64,000 bases of DNA from SFLA01 sp045595165 (GCA_045595165.1 JAZNZY010000020.1:83106-147105), one strand, 5' to 3'. Shown: positions 8,749 through 16,795, counted from the first letter of the stretch. Made by a program: numbers and translations. Notes: generated by a model from the letters alone, not told the origin.

Positions 8749-9702
8749 TTGCTTTATTTGTATATAGCTCTCGGCGTTATTGCATTAAGCGCCGTAATAG
8801 GCGTGGCGGTAATGCTTAAAATCACCGTGCCCATCTCAAAGCAGGTATATCAAAACACGCTGGTTCGCAATTCGCCGGATAAATGGAAGAGAGAATGCTC
8901 CTGCCCCGAAAACGAGGAGCAAATGGAAATGTGGAATACCGGCTGTGCCTGGGCGGAAGAAAACAAAGACCGTATGCGTGAGGTTTCCATAATCAACGAC
9001 GGACTTAAGCTCGTAGGTGAGCTGTACGACTTCGGTTCTGACAAATGTGTGATCATTCTTCCCGGCAGATGCGAAAGCCTTATGTATTCTTATTACTACG
9101 CCCGTCCCTACGGTGAAATGGGAGTGAACGTATTCCTGCCCGACCCCAGAAGCCACGGCAACAGCGAAGGCATTTACAGCACGCTGGGCGTATGCGAGGG
9201 AAAAGACACCAACGCCTGGGCAAGATATCTTAACGAAAACGAAGGTATTAAAGAGATATATCTCCACGGTGTCTGTGTAGGCGCCAGTACCGCGATTTTT
9301 GCCGCTGTGGACGAGGATATGCCAAAGTGCATAAAGGGTATGGTAAACGAAGGCTGTTACGTTAATTTCTACGAAACCTTCAAGAATCATATGATAGCAG
9401 ACGGACATCCCGTATTCCCCGTTTGCGGAATGGTGATGAATCAGGTCAAAAAGCATACCGGCGTGGATATTATGAAAAAGTGTCCTCTTAATTACGTTGG
9501 CAAGGTAAAAATACCCGTGCTGTTTATATTCGGTGAAAAGGATATTTACACCGTGCCCGAAAAGAGCAAGATATTGTTTGCCGCTTGCGGCAGCGAGGAT
9601 AAAAAGCTGGTATGGTTCCCCAAGGGTGGACACAGCCATCTGCGTATAAACAACACCGCTGAATACGACAACGCCGTAAAAGAATTCATACAGTCACATT
9701 AA
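8749..9702 (+). CDS. Membrane-anchored alpha/beta hydrolase with Cys at the nucleophile position
   Basis: A 317-residue protein with an N-terminal membrane helix (about 3-24) and an alpha/beta hydrolase domain. The start is TTG with GGAGG eight bases upstream. The nucleophile elbow reads YLHGVCVGAST, where family members have Ser: Cys176 stands in the GxSxG position. The other triad members look intact, with Asp in FGEKDIYT and His in KGGHSHLR, and the FLPDPRSHGNSEG cap-side motif is present. Cys nucleophiles are known in dienelactone hydrolase. The change may therefore alter chemistry rather than destroy it. It lies between the FakA/PlsX operon and the LRAT/acyl carrier operon. Its substrate is unknown. 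Confidence 0.82.
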   Translation: MLYLYIALGVIALSAVIGVAVMLKITVPISKQVYQNTLVRNSPDKWKRECSCPENEEQMEMWNTGCAWAEENKDRMREVSIINDGLKLVGELYDFGSDKCVIILPGRCESLMYSYYYARPYGEMGVNVFLPDPRSHGNSEGIYSTLGVCEGKDTNAWARYLNENEGIKEIYLHGVCVGASTAIFAAVDEDMPKCIKGMVNEGCYVNFYETFKNHMIADGHPVFPVCGMVMNQVKKHTGVDIMKKCPLNYVGKVKIPVLFIFGEKDIYTVPEKSKILFAACGSEDKKLVWFPKGGHSHLRINNTAEYDNAVKEFIQSH

Positions 9703-9719
9703 AATCACCCCAACAACAA
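9703..9719. repeat. Short form of the window's 3'-end repeat
   Basis: Immediately after the stop at 9702, ATCACCCC is followed by AACAAC. Read on the other strand this is GTTGTTGGGGTGAT, matching the flanks of the longer hairpin copies at 15194 and 61820 without the central hairpin. Confidence 0.5.
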
Positions 9720-9720
9720 A

Positions 9721-9753
9721 AACATCCGATAAATTCAAAATTTATCGGATGTT
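9721..9753. terminator. Bidirectional terminator between converging genes
   Basis: A 14-bp perfect stem (9721-9734 with 9740-9753) around a five-base loop. T-rich tracts follow on both strands, so it serves both the hydrolase ending at 9702 and the LRAT-type gene ending at 9759. Confidence 0.9.
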
Positions 9754-9758
9754 TATTT

Positions 9759-10133
9759 TTATTTGTTTTTTTGAAAAAAAGGATGCTCCCTGCCAAACGC
9801 GCAATCGTAAACGAAATGTTCGCAGTTGTTTTCAAGGATATTATATCCCGTTTCTCCCAGCCTGCTCTTTGCGCGGGACACGGTTTCCTCGGGAGAGAAT
9901 CTTTTTTTGCGCTCGCTCTTTTCGGAAACGCCCGTTTCGCATATACCTTCGCCGATAAAGGTATAAATATCCGTTGACAAAACGCATATTTCCTCGGGAC
10001 CAACGCCTGAATTATCGGGATATCCGAACTGTATAACGGTATTATCGTCAACGTATATGCCGTAATGATAATAAAACTTAACCTTTACACGGATAATATC
10101 TCCGTATTCAGGCAAAACCGTTTTCCAGATCAT
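9759..10133 (-). CDS. LRAT-domain protein (NlpC/P60-related acyltransferase or lipase fold)
   Basis: A 124-residue protein matching the LRAT fold, whose members use a His/Cys pair to move or hydrolyse acyl chains (lecithin retinol acyltransferase, H-REV107 phospholipase/acyltransferases). Visible motifs are GDIIRVKV, YYHYGIYVDD with catalytic His23, and ENNCEHFVYDC with catalytic Cys104. The second His seen in H-REV107 is replaced by Gln in VIQFG. The eukaryotic C-terminal membrane helix is missing. Its ATG overlaps the stop of the acyl carrier protein gene by four bases, so it is coupled to it and is the last gene of the acyl operon. An acyl-transfer or phospholipase A role is inferred from fold and context. 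Confidence 0.85.
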   Translation of the reverse strand: MIWKTVLPEYGDIIRVKVKFYYHYGIYVDDNTVIQFGYPDNSGVGPEEICVLSTDIYTFIGEGICETGVSEKSERKKRFSPEETVSRAKSRLGETGYNILENNCEHFVYDCAFGREHPFFQKNK

Positions 10134-10369
10134 TTTATTTTTTCTTCCACCTTACGCACAATATCCCCTACGGTCTTAAGTTCAGGAAGATCGGAATTGG
10201 TGAATTTTACTCCAAACTCCTGCTCTATTCCCATCGCCATATACAGCATACCGATAGAGTTCATTCCCAAACCGTCGGAAAGAGTATCGGATTCGGTAAT
10301 GCGGGAGGAATCGATCTCTCCTTCAAAAACGTTATCGAATATTTTTTTAAGACGTTCGAGAGTGTTCAT
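10130..10369 (-). CDS. Acyl carrier protein
   Basis: A 79-residue carrier protein. The phosphopantetheine attachment Ser lies in GMNSIGMLYMAMGIE, which corresponds to the DSL motif of classical ACP. The start is the ATG at 10369 with AAAGGAG upstream; the frame extends a little further but would overlap the acyltransferase gene. It begins one base after the PlsC gene stops and overlaps the LRAT gene by four bases. There are no fatty acid synthesis genes beside it, so this is probably a dedicated carrier for this operon, not the housekeeping AcpP. Confidence 0.9.
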   Translation of the reverse strand: MNTLERLKKIFDNVFEGEIDSSRITESDTLSDGLGMNSIGMLYMAMGIEQEFGVKFTNSDLPELKTVGDIVRKVEEKIK

Positions 10370-10370
10370 T

Positions 10371-11027
10371 TTATTCTCCTTTAAAAGCTTGCTCATATAC
10401 TTCACGGCAAGCGTTGATTTTTTCCAAAAGCAATGCGGAAACGTTGTTTATATCTCCCACAGAGGGGAATTTCTTTTTACAGTAATCTGCGGGATAAAAA
10501 GGATCGCCTACAACGTACACTCTTTTTCTCATTCCTGCGGACGGTCTTGAGTACACGGGGATTATTGGCGCACCGCTCTGCAATGCGATGAGAACGGCTC
10601 CGGATTTGATATCGGACACACCGTCCTCTCTTTCAATTCTGCCCTGAGGAAAAATTGCGAGAACGTGGCCGTTTTTTATAACCGAAACCGATTTGCGCAC
10701 GGCGTCGATATCAGATATGCCGCGGTCAATTTTAATGCATCCCATAAGCTTAAGCAAGAATGAACGCACGCCCTTTGACATTACTTCTTCGGAAGCAAGG
10801 AAGAAAACTCTTCTGTACCAAAAACAGCTTCCCAGCAAAAGTGCATCTGAAAATCCGGTATGGTTTGCCGCGATCAAAGCGCCGCCTTTAAAGTTTCGTT
10901 TATATTTCTTTCCGTCAAGCCCGATGGCACGCACAGCGAAAAGACGGAACACGAAATAGTGAAGCCTGCCGTAATCCATAGGCAAAAACTTGGGATTAAA
11001 CAAGGTGAAAAACTTATTTTTTGCCAT
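10371..11027 (-). CDS. PlsC-family 1-acylglycerol-3-phosphate acyltransferase, copy B
   Basis: An about 218-residue LPLAT/PlsC protein that transfers an acyl chain to a lysophospholipid or related acceptor. The catalytic HX4D motif is in AANHTGFSD and the acceptor motif is FPQGRIERE, followed by the late motif GAPIIPVYS. The ATG at 11027 has a GGAAAAAG-like site; a GTG five codons earlier has none. It overlaps the upstream PlsC gene by 14 bases and is followed after one base by the acyl carrier gene. Two distinct PlsC proteins in one operon suggest two positions or two acceptors. Confidence 0.9.
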   Translation of the reverse strand: MAKNKFFTLFNPKFLPMDYGRLHYFVFRLFAVRAIGLDGKKYKRNFKGGALIAANHTGFSDALLLGSCFWYRRVFFLASEEVMSKGVRSFLLKLMGCIKIDRGISDIDAVRKSVSVIKNGHVLAIFPQGRIEREDGVSDIKSGAVLIALQSGAPIIPVYSRPSAGMRKRVYVVGDPFYPADYCKKKFPSVGDINNVSALLLEKINACREVYEQAFKGE

Positions 11028-11676
11028 TTTCTTTTTCCACACGTCTTTTTAATTCTTCGCCCAATTCCATTGTCTTGTCCTCCAACAGCTTGGTAAGACG
11101 GGTTATCTCCTCGGGAGAAGGATTTTCTTCTTTGCAATAATCACGGATATATATCTTTTCACCGATCATTACACGGGTACGTTTTTTGAAGGAATACGCA
11201 CCGTCGGTATACATAGGAATTATAGGCGCATCGGTACGCAAAGCGATCATTACAACGCTGGGCTTAAAGGGCCAGGGCTTTCCGTCAACAGGAAGACGGC
11301 TTTCGGGAAAAATTCCGATAGTTCCGCCGTTATCCAAAACCTTAAGAGATTCCGCAACGAAGGAAAAATCTCTGGCATCTCGGTTAACGAAAATTCCGCC
11401 GATGGCAAACAGAAACTTTGAGAATACTTTTCCTTTGTTAAACATAACCTCCGCGATCAAAAAACGAAGAGTGCGGAAAGGAAATATATTCATGTACAGC
11501 ACAAAATCCATTAAAGACTTGTGGTTTGACATCAGTATACAAGGCTTTGGGAGCTTTTTCCCTTGGGATTCCTTGTTAATATAATACAGCTTGGGACGGA
11601 GAAAAATTCTGGTGGGAATAAAGCCCGTAAGCTGAACGAAAGCGCGTACAAATTGGTTGGGTTTGCCTTGGCGCAT
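11014..11676 (-). CDS. PlsC-family 1-acylglycerol-3-phosphate acyltransferase, copy A
   Basis: A 220-residue LPLAT/PlsC protein. HX4D lies in MSNHKSLMDF and the acceptor motif in FPESRLPVDG; DAPIIPMYTDG is the third family motif. It starts three bases after the end of the ligase gene without a clear ribosome site, so it probably depends on translational coupling. Its C-terminus is rich in Lys and Glu. It shares only the family motifs with the downstream copy at 10371, so the pair is not a recent duplication. Confidence 0.9.
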   Translation of the reverse strand: MRQGKPNQFVRAFVQLTGFIPTRIFLRPKLYYINKESQGKKLPKPCILMSNHKSLMDFVLYMNIFPFRTLRFLIAEVMFNKGKVFSKFLFAIGGIFVNRDARDFSFVAESLKVLDNGGTIGIFPESRLPVDGKPWPFKPSVVMIALRTDAPIIPMYTDGAYSFKKRTRVMIGEKIYIRDYCKEENPSPEEITRLTKLLEDKTMELGEELKRRVEKENGKK

Positions 11677-11679
11677 AGG

Positions 11680-13608
11680 TCAGATCTGCCTTTCTATGTA
11701 TTCGCAAAAATCGCGTAAAGTATAGAAATAATTGTTTGAATCGGAATAATCGATGGGGAATTCCTTGGAAAGCTCGGTGAGCAGAGTAAAATACTGCAAG
11801 GAAGAAGCACCAAGCTCATGCATAACGTGGGTATCAGGACCGATATCCTCTTTTTCAACGCCGAGTATGGGTGCAGCTATAGTACGCACCTTATCGGCAA
11901 GAGGAGAATTAACGTCAAACTCTGCGGCTTCCTTTATCTCCACCTCGTTGAAGGGAATAAGCTTTACTCTGCCGTCTGCAAGGGCGTTTTTAAGATATTT
12001 TCTTCCCACTTTTATTGCTGTTTCCGATGCGATGGGATCGTATGTCATATAAAAATCCCGTATTTGCATAGGAAGCGGCAAGGATTGGTTGGTTTTATAA
12101 ATATTGGAAATAAGATTGGATACCTTCGCACCGCTCAAATAAGGGCTGATGCGGACGATCATAGTAAGCTTTTCGTCACTTCCCTCTCCCAAACCAAGCA
12201 CAGAGTACATTATAGCCTCGGGAAGTTCAAACGCCTGCTCGATAGTATCGGGATTAAGATTTTCGCCGTTCTCGCCGATAACCGAATCGCCTTTTCTGCC
12301 GCGGACATAATAATATCCATCAACACGATCCACGATATCACCGGTATTATACCAACCCTCGTTAAACTTTTCAACTCCGTTTACAAGCATACGCTTGCAG
12401 GTGGAATTGCCCTTGACAAGGAGTACGCCGTTTTCATCGATATTATATTCAATAGATGCAAAGGGCTTGCCCACGCTGTTTTGCATAAGCTCGGAGGGCT
12501 TGTTGCGAAGCTCGGTGGAGGTTATACCCACCTCGCTCATTCCGTAACCGTTGTGCAAAGGATAGCCGATAGCGGAAAACAGACGGAGGGTGGATTCCTT
12601 TATATAGCTGCCGCCGGAAATGCAGTACCGAACGGTGGGACCGAACAGTTTATCGGTAACCTCGGTCATAAGCTTACGTGACAGCCAGTTGCCAAAAGCG
12701 GGGCTTATATTCTGAACCTTAAGGCAGATATCAACGCCTTTTTCAAAGCGTTTTCTTGTTTTCTCGTCCTTGTTGTTTATCTCACGCATAACCTGCTTTT
12801 CGATAGTATGCCACAGCAAGGGAACGGCGAAAACGTGGGTAACCTGGTGGGCGCGGCAGGTCTTCATCAGGGTTTCGCCCGACATATCTCTGGGGAATAC
12901 CATTGTATTCCAATAGAATGCGTGCCAGAAATAAACGGCAATAAGACCGAAAACGTGATAAAAAGGCAGAAAGCATATCTGCTTTAATCTGCCGTTTACG
13001 TGAACGGCGATATTCATATTTTCCTCAAACATAGGTCCAGCGTTAAGGACCTGCTCGCTTATCTCGTTACCGGTGTAAAAGCAAACAACCTGATTAAGGG
13101 TGGTTGCGGAGGTGGACAAAGCGATCTCGTCCTCAAAGCAATCCTCGAAATCACTTCCTTCGGGAAGCGCGGTGATATCAATAAACTCACCGGGAAGAGA
13201 AGTGCTCTTCATACCGATAACATATTTGATGTTGAGTGTTTCAAGCAAGCCTGCGGACATATGGAGCGGATGGCGGCGGTTTACCAGATAAGGTTTGTTT
13301 CCGCTGCGGAGAATTGCCCAGAAAGCGACGATCCACTCAAGACAGTTATCCATATCCAAAGCAACGTACCCGTGAGTTGCGCCGATACGCGCATAAAGCG
13401 ATTCAGAAGAACGGCGGATCATTGCCTTTACTTCGCCGTATGTATGCTCGTGAATTCTGAATCCGTCACTTGTTTCCGCAGCTATTGCCGTGGGGTTGCT
13501 GAACATGATCTCATAAATCGATTTAAAGCTTTTATCCGATGCATTAAGCGCTTTAATATTGTTTTTTACCAGCTTGAGATAATCTTTGAGGTATTTTTTC
13601 ATTTTCAT
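11680..13608 (-). CDS. Acyl-AMP ligase-like protein with C-terminal acyl carrier domain
   Basis: A 642-residue protein of the AMP-binding (ANL) superfamily with a fused carrier domain. The ligase part spans about 20-545 and shows YGMSEVG (355-361), WYNTGDIVDRVDGYYYVRGR with the hinge, and the C-terminal Lys region SETAIKVGRKYL. The phosphate-binding loop, normally TSGTTGxPK, reads TSATTLNQV (about 166-174) and lacks both Gly residues and the Lys. The carrier domain (565-642) has the attachment Ser in ELGASSLQYF. Known relatives load acyl groups on carrier proteins or, with PlsC, reacylate lysophospholipids (Aas). The degraded loop could mean weak or altered adenylation. First gene of the operon; GGAG precedes the ATG at 13608, and an ATG at 13602 is also possible. 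Confidence 0.83.
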   Translation of the reverse strand: MKMKKYLKDYLKLVKNNIKALNASDKSFKSIYEIMFSNPTAIAAETSDGFRIHEHTYGEVKAMIRRSSESLYARIGATHGYVALDMDNCLEWIVAFWAILRSGNKPYLVNRRHPLHMSAGLLETLNIKYVIGMKSTSLPGEFIDITALPEGSDFEDCFEDEIALSTSATTLNQVVCFYTGNEISEQVLNAGPMFEENMNIAVHVNGRLKQICFLPFYHVFGLIAVYFWHAFYWNTMVFPRDMSGETLMKTCRAHQVTHVFAVPLLWHTIEKQVMREINNKDEKTRKRFEKGVDICLKVQNISPAFGNWLSRKLMTEVTDKLFGPTVRYCISGGSYIKESTLRLFSAIGYPLHNGYGMSEVGITSTELRNKPSELMQNSVGKPFASIEYNIDENGVLLVKGNSTCKRMLVNGVEKFNEGWYNTGDIVDRVDGYYYVRGRKGDSVIGENGENLNPDTIEQAFELPEAIMYSVLGLGEGSDEKLTMIVRISPYLSGAKVSNLISNIYKTNQSLPLPMQIRDFYMTYDPIASETAIKVGRKYLKNALADGRVKLIPFNEVEIKEAAEFDVNSPLADKVRTIAAPILGVEKEDIGPDTHVMHELGASSLQYFTLLTELSKEFPIDYSDSNNYFYTLRDFCEYIERQI

Positions 13609-13638
13609 ACAACTCCGTATTGACAAAATATCTTCATT

Positions 13639-13667
13639 ATTTTATACAAAACCCGTATAATTGTCAA
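13639..13667 (-). promoter_or_regulatory. Promoter of the acyl operon
   Basis: Leftward TTGACA (13662-13667) and TAAAAT (13639-13644) are 17 bases apart. On the other strand TTGACA (13620-13625) and TATACA (13643-13648) also have a 17-base spacing, so overlapping divergent promoters are possible here. Confidence 0.7.
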
Positions 13668-13699
13668 TAGATATACCGCCAAAAAGTTTATGGTACACC

Positions 13700-13728
13700 T
13701 TGATTTTTTGCGAATTGTATGTTAACAT
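13700..13728 (+). promoter_or_regulatory. Promoter of the CBM9-like lipoprotein gene
   Basis: TTGATT (13700-13705) and TAACAT (13723-13728) are 17 bases apart, ending 40 bases before the ATG. AGGAG at 13756-13760 is the ribosome site. Confidence 0.6.
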
Positions 13729-13767
13729 AAGAGTAGCACACAAAATCTACATTACAGGAGTAAAGTT

Positions 13768-15141
13768 ATGAAGAAAATTCTTGCCGTACTGCTTGTCGCA
13801 GTACTCACACTTTCTATCGTTGCGTGCGGCGGAAACGAAGCTTCCGACACGGATAAGTCTGATCCCGCAACCAGCGAAACCGTTGGGGGCGAATCCGAAA
13901 GCAACGAATCTGCTGACGGTGAATCCCAGCCTTCCGATGAATCCGTTCCTGAGGACGAGTCTGATCCCGAAGACGAATCCGTCCCCGAGGATGAATCTCA
14001 GCCCGCCGACGAAAGCAACGACGAATCCACACCCGAAGATACCGAAACCATTCCCGCATTTGCTTCCAATTTTGTTACTTGGGCAAGCTTGGGTGTAGGA
14101 CTCCGCGCTACCGACAGCACGTCTATTCAGCTTACCGGTGTAAACAAAGAAGCCGGATACGGCGACGTTGTAATTTATACATACGATTATGATCAGGACA
14201 AGGTAACCGTCAAGGACGGCAAATACGCTGATTACGCTTACCTCGTTGCAGAGTATGATTCCTCTCTCTTTGGCGTAAAGAAGACTGCTGTTTACAACGC
14301 AGGCACTCTTTCCGATAACGCTTCCCTTACCATTCCCGAAGTTGGCTTTATTATCGCCGCGCACAAGGACCAGACGGTTATGTCTGCAAGACTGAGCGAA
14401 TGCCCCGATGACGTTACACTTTTCGCTGCCGGCGTTCAGGTTTGCGACGTTAACTATTCCATTACCAAGGTTAACTCCGCTATTTCTATCGACGGTAATA
14501 TAGAAGACGCTTGGAAACAGCACAAGATAGATTCCATAAACGAATCCAACAACAAGTGGGCTTACTGGAGCTTTGTTGAAAACGAATATTATTCCACTGC
14601 TGAATACTACGTAACCTACGACAACGATAACCTTTACCTGGCAGTAGTTGTTGATTCTCCTTATCACTACTGCCCCATCTCCCCCTCCGACCCCGGCGGA
14701 ATGTACCAATACGAATGTATTCAGGTAAAAGTTACCACCGTCAGCCCCAAATCCGAATATATTATGGAAAATTACGACCACGTTATCAATAACGCGGCTA
14801 ATACCGACGGATACGTTCGCGCTTACGGATTTGCTGTAAATGATGACGGTGAAACCTGCTACTACGAAAACAGCGGTGTAAGCAAGACCTTCCAGGGTAA
14901 GGCTGTTTGTACCAGAAATGACGATGCACAGCTTACCGTTTACGAGGTATCCATTCCCTGGTCCTCTCTCGATCTTAACGCTGACGAGCTGGATAAATTC
15001 GGTTTGACCTTCTCGATCAACTCCACTAACGAAGAAGACGTTGAAAAAGGAACCTGGAGAAATCTGGTTCTGTTTGACGGCGGCGGAGTTATTAAGCGTA
15101 ACGACTGGGCAAAGATCCCCGAAGTTACCATAGTTCACTAA
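13768..15141 (+). CDS. Lipoprotein with acidic linker and CBM9/DOMON-like domain
   Basis: A 457-residue exported lipoprotein. A basic, hydrophobic signal ends at the lipobox LSIVAC (Cys19). A Ser/Asp/Glu/Pro linker follows, about residues 22-92, with tandem units of the type DESVPE that would lift the protein off the membrane. The middle region (95-235) is unrecognised. The C-terminal part, from ISIDGNIEDAWK to the end, has the shape of a family 9 carbohydrate-binding or DOMON-like beta-sandwich (IDGxxxDxxW start, then YVTYDNDNLYLAVVVD). It probably binds sugar or another ligand at the cell surface. It is monocistronic, with its own promoter and terminator. Confidence 0.8.
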   Translation: MKKILAVLLVAVLTLSIVACGGNEASDTDKSDPATSETVGGESESNESADGESQPSDESVPEDESDPEDESVPEDESQPADESNDESTPEDTETIPAFASNFVTWASLGVGLRATDSTSIQLTGVNKEAGYGDVVIYTYDYDQDKVTVKDGKYADYAYLVAEYDSSLFGVKKTAVYNAGTLSDNASLTIPEVGFIIAAHKDQTVMSARLSECPDDVTLFAAGVQVCDVNYSITKVNSAISIDGNIEDAWKQHKIDSINESNNKWAYWSFVENEYYSTAEYYVTYDNDNLYLAVVVDSPYHYCPISPSDPGGMYQYECIQVKVTTVSPKSEYIMENYDHVINNAANTDGYVRAYGFAVNDDGETCYYENSGVSKTFQGKAVCTRNDDAQLTVYEVSIPWSSLDLNADELDKFGLTFSINSTNEEDVEKGTWRNLVLFDGGGVIKRNDWAKIPEVTIVH

Positions 15142-15159
15142 TTAATACCGCATTATTCA

Positions 15160-15193
15160 AAACCGCCCTGCGATATTTTTCGCAGGGCGGTTT
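15160..15193. terminator. Strong terminator after the CBM9-like lipoprotein
   Basis: A 13-bp GC-rich stem (15160-15172 with 15181-15193) around an A/T loop, ending in TTT. The repeat hairpin at 15194-15238 follows immediately. Confidence 0.85.
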
Positions 15194-15238
15194 GTTGTCG
15201 GGGTCCCCAAGAAGTCGCAGACTTCTTGGGGTGATTAT
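15194..15238. repeat. Full-length 3'-end hairpin repeat
   Basis: CCCCAAGAAG and CTTCTTGGGG form a stem of 11 bp (with the adjoining T and A), framed by GTTGTCGGGGT on the left and GATTA on the right. Related copies lie at 45620, 52217 and 61820, and short forms without the hairpin at 9703 and 19697. All lie just beyond gene 3' ends. This copy sits between two converging genes. Confidence 0.75.
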
Positions 15239-15249
15239 TGTTATAATAA

Positions 15250-16551
15250 TTACTTGACGTCCTCTTCGTTGAACATATCTCCGCACTCGGGACAGAACTT
15301 GGGAGGCTTTGCGGGATCCTCGGGCTCCCAACCGCATTTGTCGCACTTATAAAGAAGAGCACCCACAGGCTTTTTACTGCCGCACTCGGAGCAGAATTTA
15401 CCTTTGTTCTCGGCGCCGCAGGAGCATTTCCAACTGTCGGTTCCGGGCTTCTTGCTTCCGCATTCTGCGCAGAATTTGCCGGTTGCAACGTTACCGCAGG
15501 TACACTTCCAACCGTTTGCGTTTGCAGTTACAGGCTGAGGCTTTTCACCCATTGCGTAAAGATTTGCGGGGTTTGCGGCGTTACCTGTGTTCATCGCCAT
15601 ACCCATTCCCATAAAGCCCGTCATTGCGCCGGCGGAATTATTTGCCGCCGCCTCCATAGCAGACGCCTGGGACTGAACGAGAGTAGCCGCAGCCATAGTA
15701 GGATCGCGAAGGATCGCGGCGCGCTGTGCGTCGGTAATTATCTTCGCCTGATCCTCGGGCAGATCGATAGGATTAAGAGCAACGCTCTTTACTTCAATAC
15801 CCCTGCCGTTTTTCCATTCATCAGAAAGCTGGTTGCGAAGCTCGTCCTCTATTTCCTGCGTATGAGCGGTTATTGCAGAGGGACGGATGCCCAGTGCGGA
15901 AAGCTTACCGATAGAGGGAGTGAGTGCAGACACAAATTCACGACGCATCTGGGAATCCAGATCATCTCTTGTATACTCTTCGGAAACGTTTCCGGCAATC
16001 TTCGAATAAAATATAATGGGATCGCAGATCACATAAGAATATGTGCCCGAGCATCTTATAGATACGTCGATATCCAGATTAATATTAACATCCACCACTC
16101 TGAAGGGAATGGGGTTGATGGTTCCGAATTTATTATTGAGAATTTCCTTGGTGTTGAAATAATAAACACGCTGATCCTTGCCCGTATCACCGCCATAGGT
16201 AAAACGTTTTCCCATAACCTTGAAGGTGTTCAAAAGACTTTCACCGAACTTGCCGGAGAAAATACTGGGCTCCGTTGAAGAATCATAGGTGTATTCGCCG
16301 GGCTCCGCACAGATATCCACTACCTTGCCCTGCTCAACTATTACCATACACTGTCCGTCAGCTACGGCGATGCCCGATCCGTTTGAGATAACATTATCGC
16401 TCGCTTTTGTGTTTGAAGATCTTCCGCTTATGCGTTTTGCGCCTTTGCGCATAAGAACATCGTTTTCCAAAGCATCACAATAGAAAAACTCTTTCCATTG
16501 ATCTGCCAGAGTTCCGCCAAGTGCGCCGATTCCTGCTTTAATAAGTCCCAT
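15250..16551 (-). CDS. SPFH/band-7 domain protein with three C-terminal zinc ribbons
   Basis: A 433-residue cytoplasmic protein. Residues 40-260 form an SPFH (band 7) domain of the type often called virion core protein, or YdjI-like in Bacillus; ADGQCMVIVEQGKVVD and the later SVALNPIDLPEDQAKI are visible. An Ala/Met-rich linker (275-335) leads to three zinc ribbons, two nearly identical (WKCTCGNVATGKFCAECG and WKCSCGAENKGKFCSECG) and a longer one near 403-425. SPFH proteins form oligomers on membranes; the ribbons may bind partners. AAGGAG precedes the ATG. It is monocistronic and converges with the lipoprotein gene. Exact function unknown. Confidence 0.85.
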   Translation of the reverse strand: MGLIKAGIGALGGTLADQWKEFFYCDALENDVLMRKGAKRISGRSSNTKASDNVISNGSGIAVADGQCMVIVEQGKVVDICAEPGEYTYDSSTEPSIFSGKFGESLLNTFKVMGKRFTYGGDTGKDQRVYYFNTKEILNNKFGTINPIPFRVVDVNINLDIDVSIRCSGTYSYVICDPIIFYSKIAGNVSEEYTRDDLDSQMRREFVSALTPSIGKLSALGIRPSAITAHTQEIEDELRNQLSDEWKNGRGIEVKSVALNPIDLPEDQAKIITDAQRAAILRDPTMAAATLVQSQASAMEAAANNSAGAMTGFMGMGMAMNTGNAANPANLYAMGEKPQPVTANANGWKCTCGNVATGKFCAECGSKKPGTDSWKCSCGAENKGKFCSECGSKKPVGALLYKCDKCGWEPEDPAKPPKFCPECGDMFNEEDVK

Positions 16552-16767
16552 AAAGAACAGCTCCTTTCATATGTAAAAAAACAAATCGGTAAACAATATA
16601 ACAAGGTTTTCACTTCGTTTAAATAATTATAGCATACTTTTTCCGAAGTTGCACTATTAATTAATGAATTTTTTTGCTTTTTTAAGTAAAAAATGCACTA
16701 AATTTGATCTTTTTTTAAAACAAAATTGAGCATATGGAAAAAATCGTTGTATTATCGAATTTTATGA

Positions 16768-16795
16768 TTTACAAATTTCGGTTTTATGGTATAAT
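16768..16795 (+). promoter_or_regulatory. Promoter of ldh
   Basis: TTTACA (16768-16773) and TATAAT (16790-16795) with a 16-base spacer, 36 bases before the ldh start. The remaining 200 bases back to 16552 are A/T rich and show nothing else I can name. Confidence 0.7.

Noticed and set aside
8836..9639. A 267-codon open frame opposite the alpha/beta hydrolase.
   Set aside because: Antisense to a recognisable hydrolase, no ribosome site, no recognisable domain.
10371..11676. The two PlsC genes as a recent tandem duplication.
   Set aside because: They share only short family motifs; the rest differs in sequence and length of segments, so the split is old or they were acquired separately.
13747..15138. 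A long open frame (463 codons) on the strand opposite the CBM9-like lipoprotein.
   Set aside because: It lies fully antisense to a gene with a clear signal peptide, lipobox, ribosome site, promoter and terminator. Its translation is an odd Val/Gly/Asn-rich sequence without domains. It reflects codon bias of the real gene.
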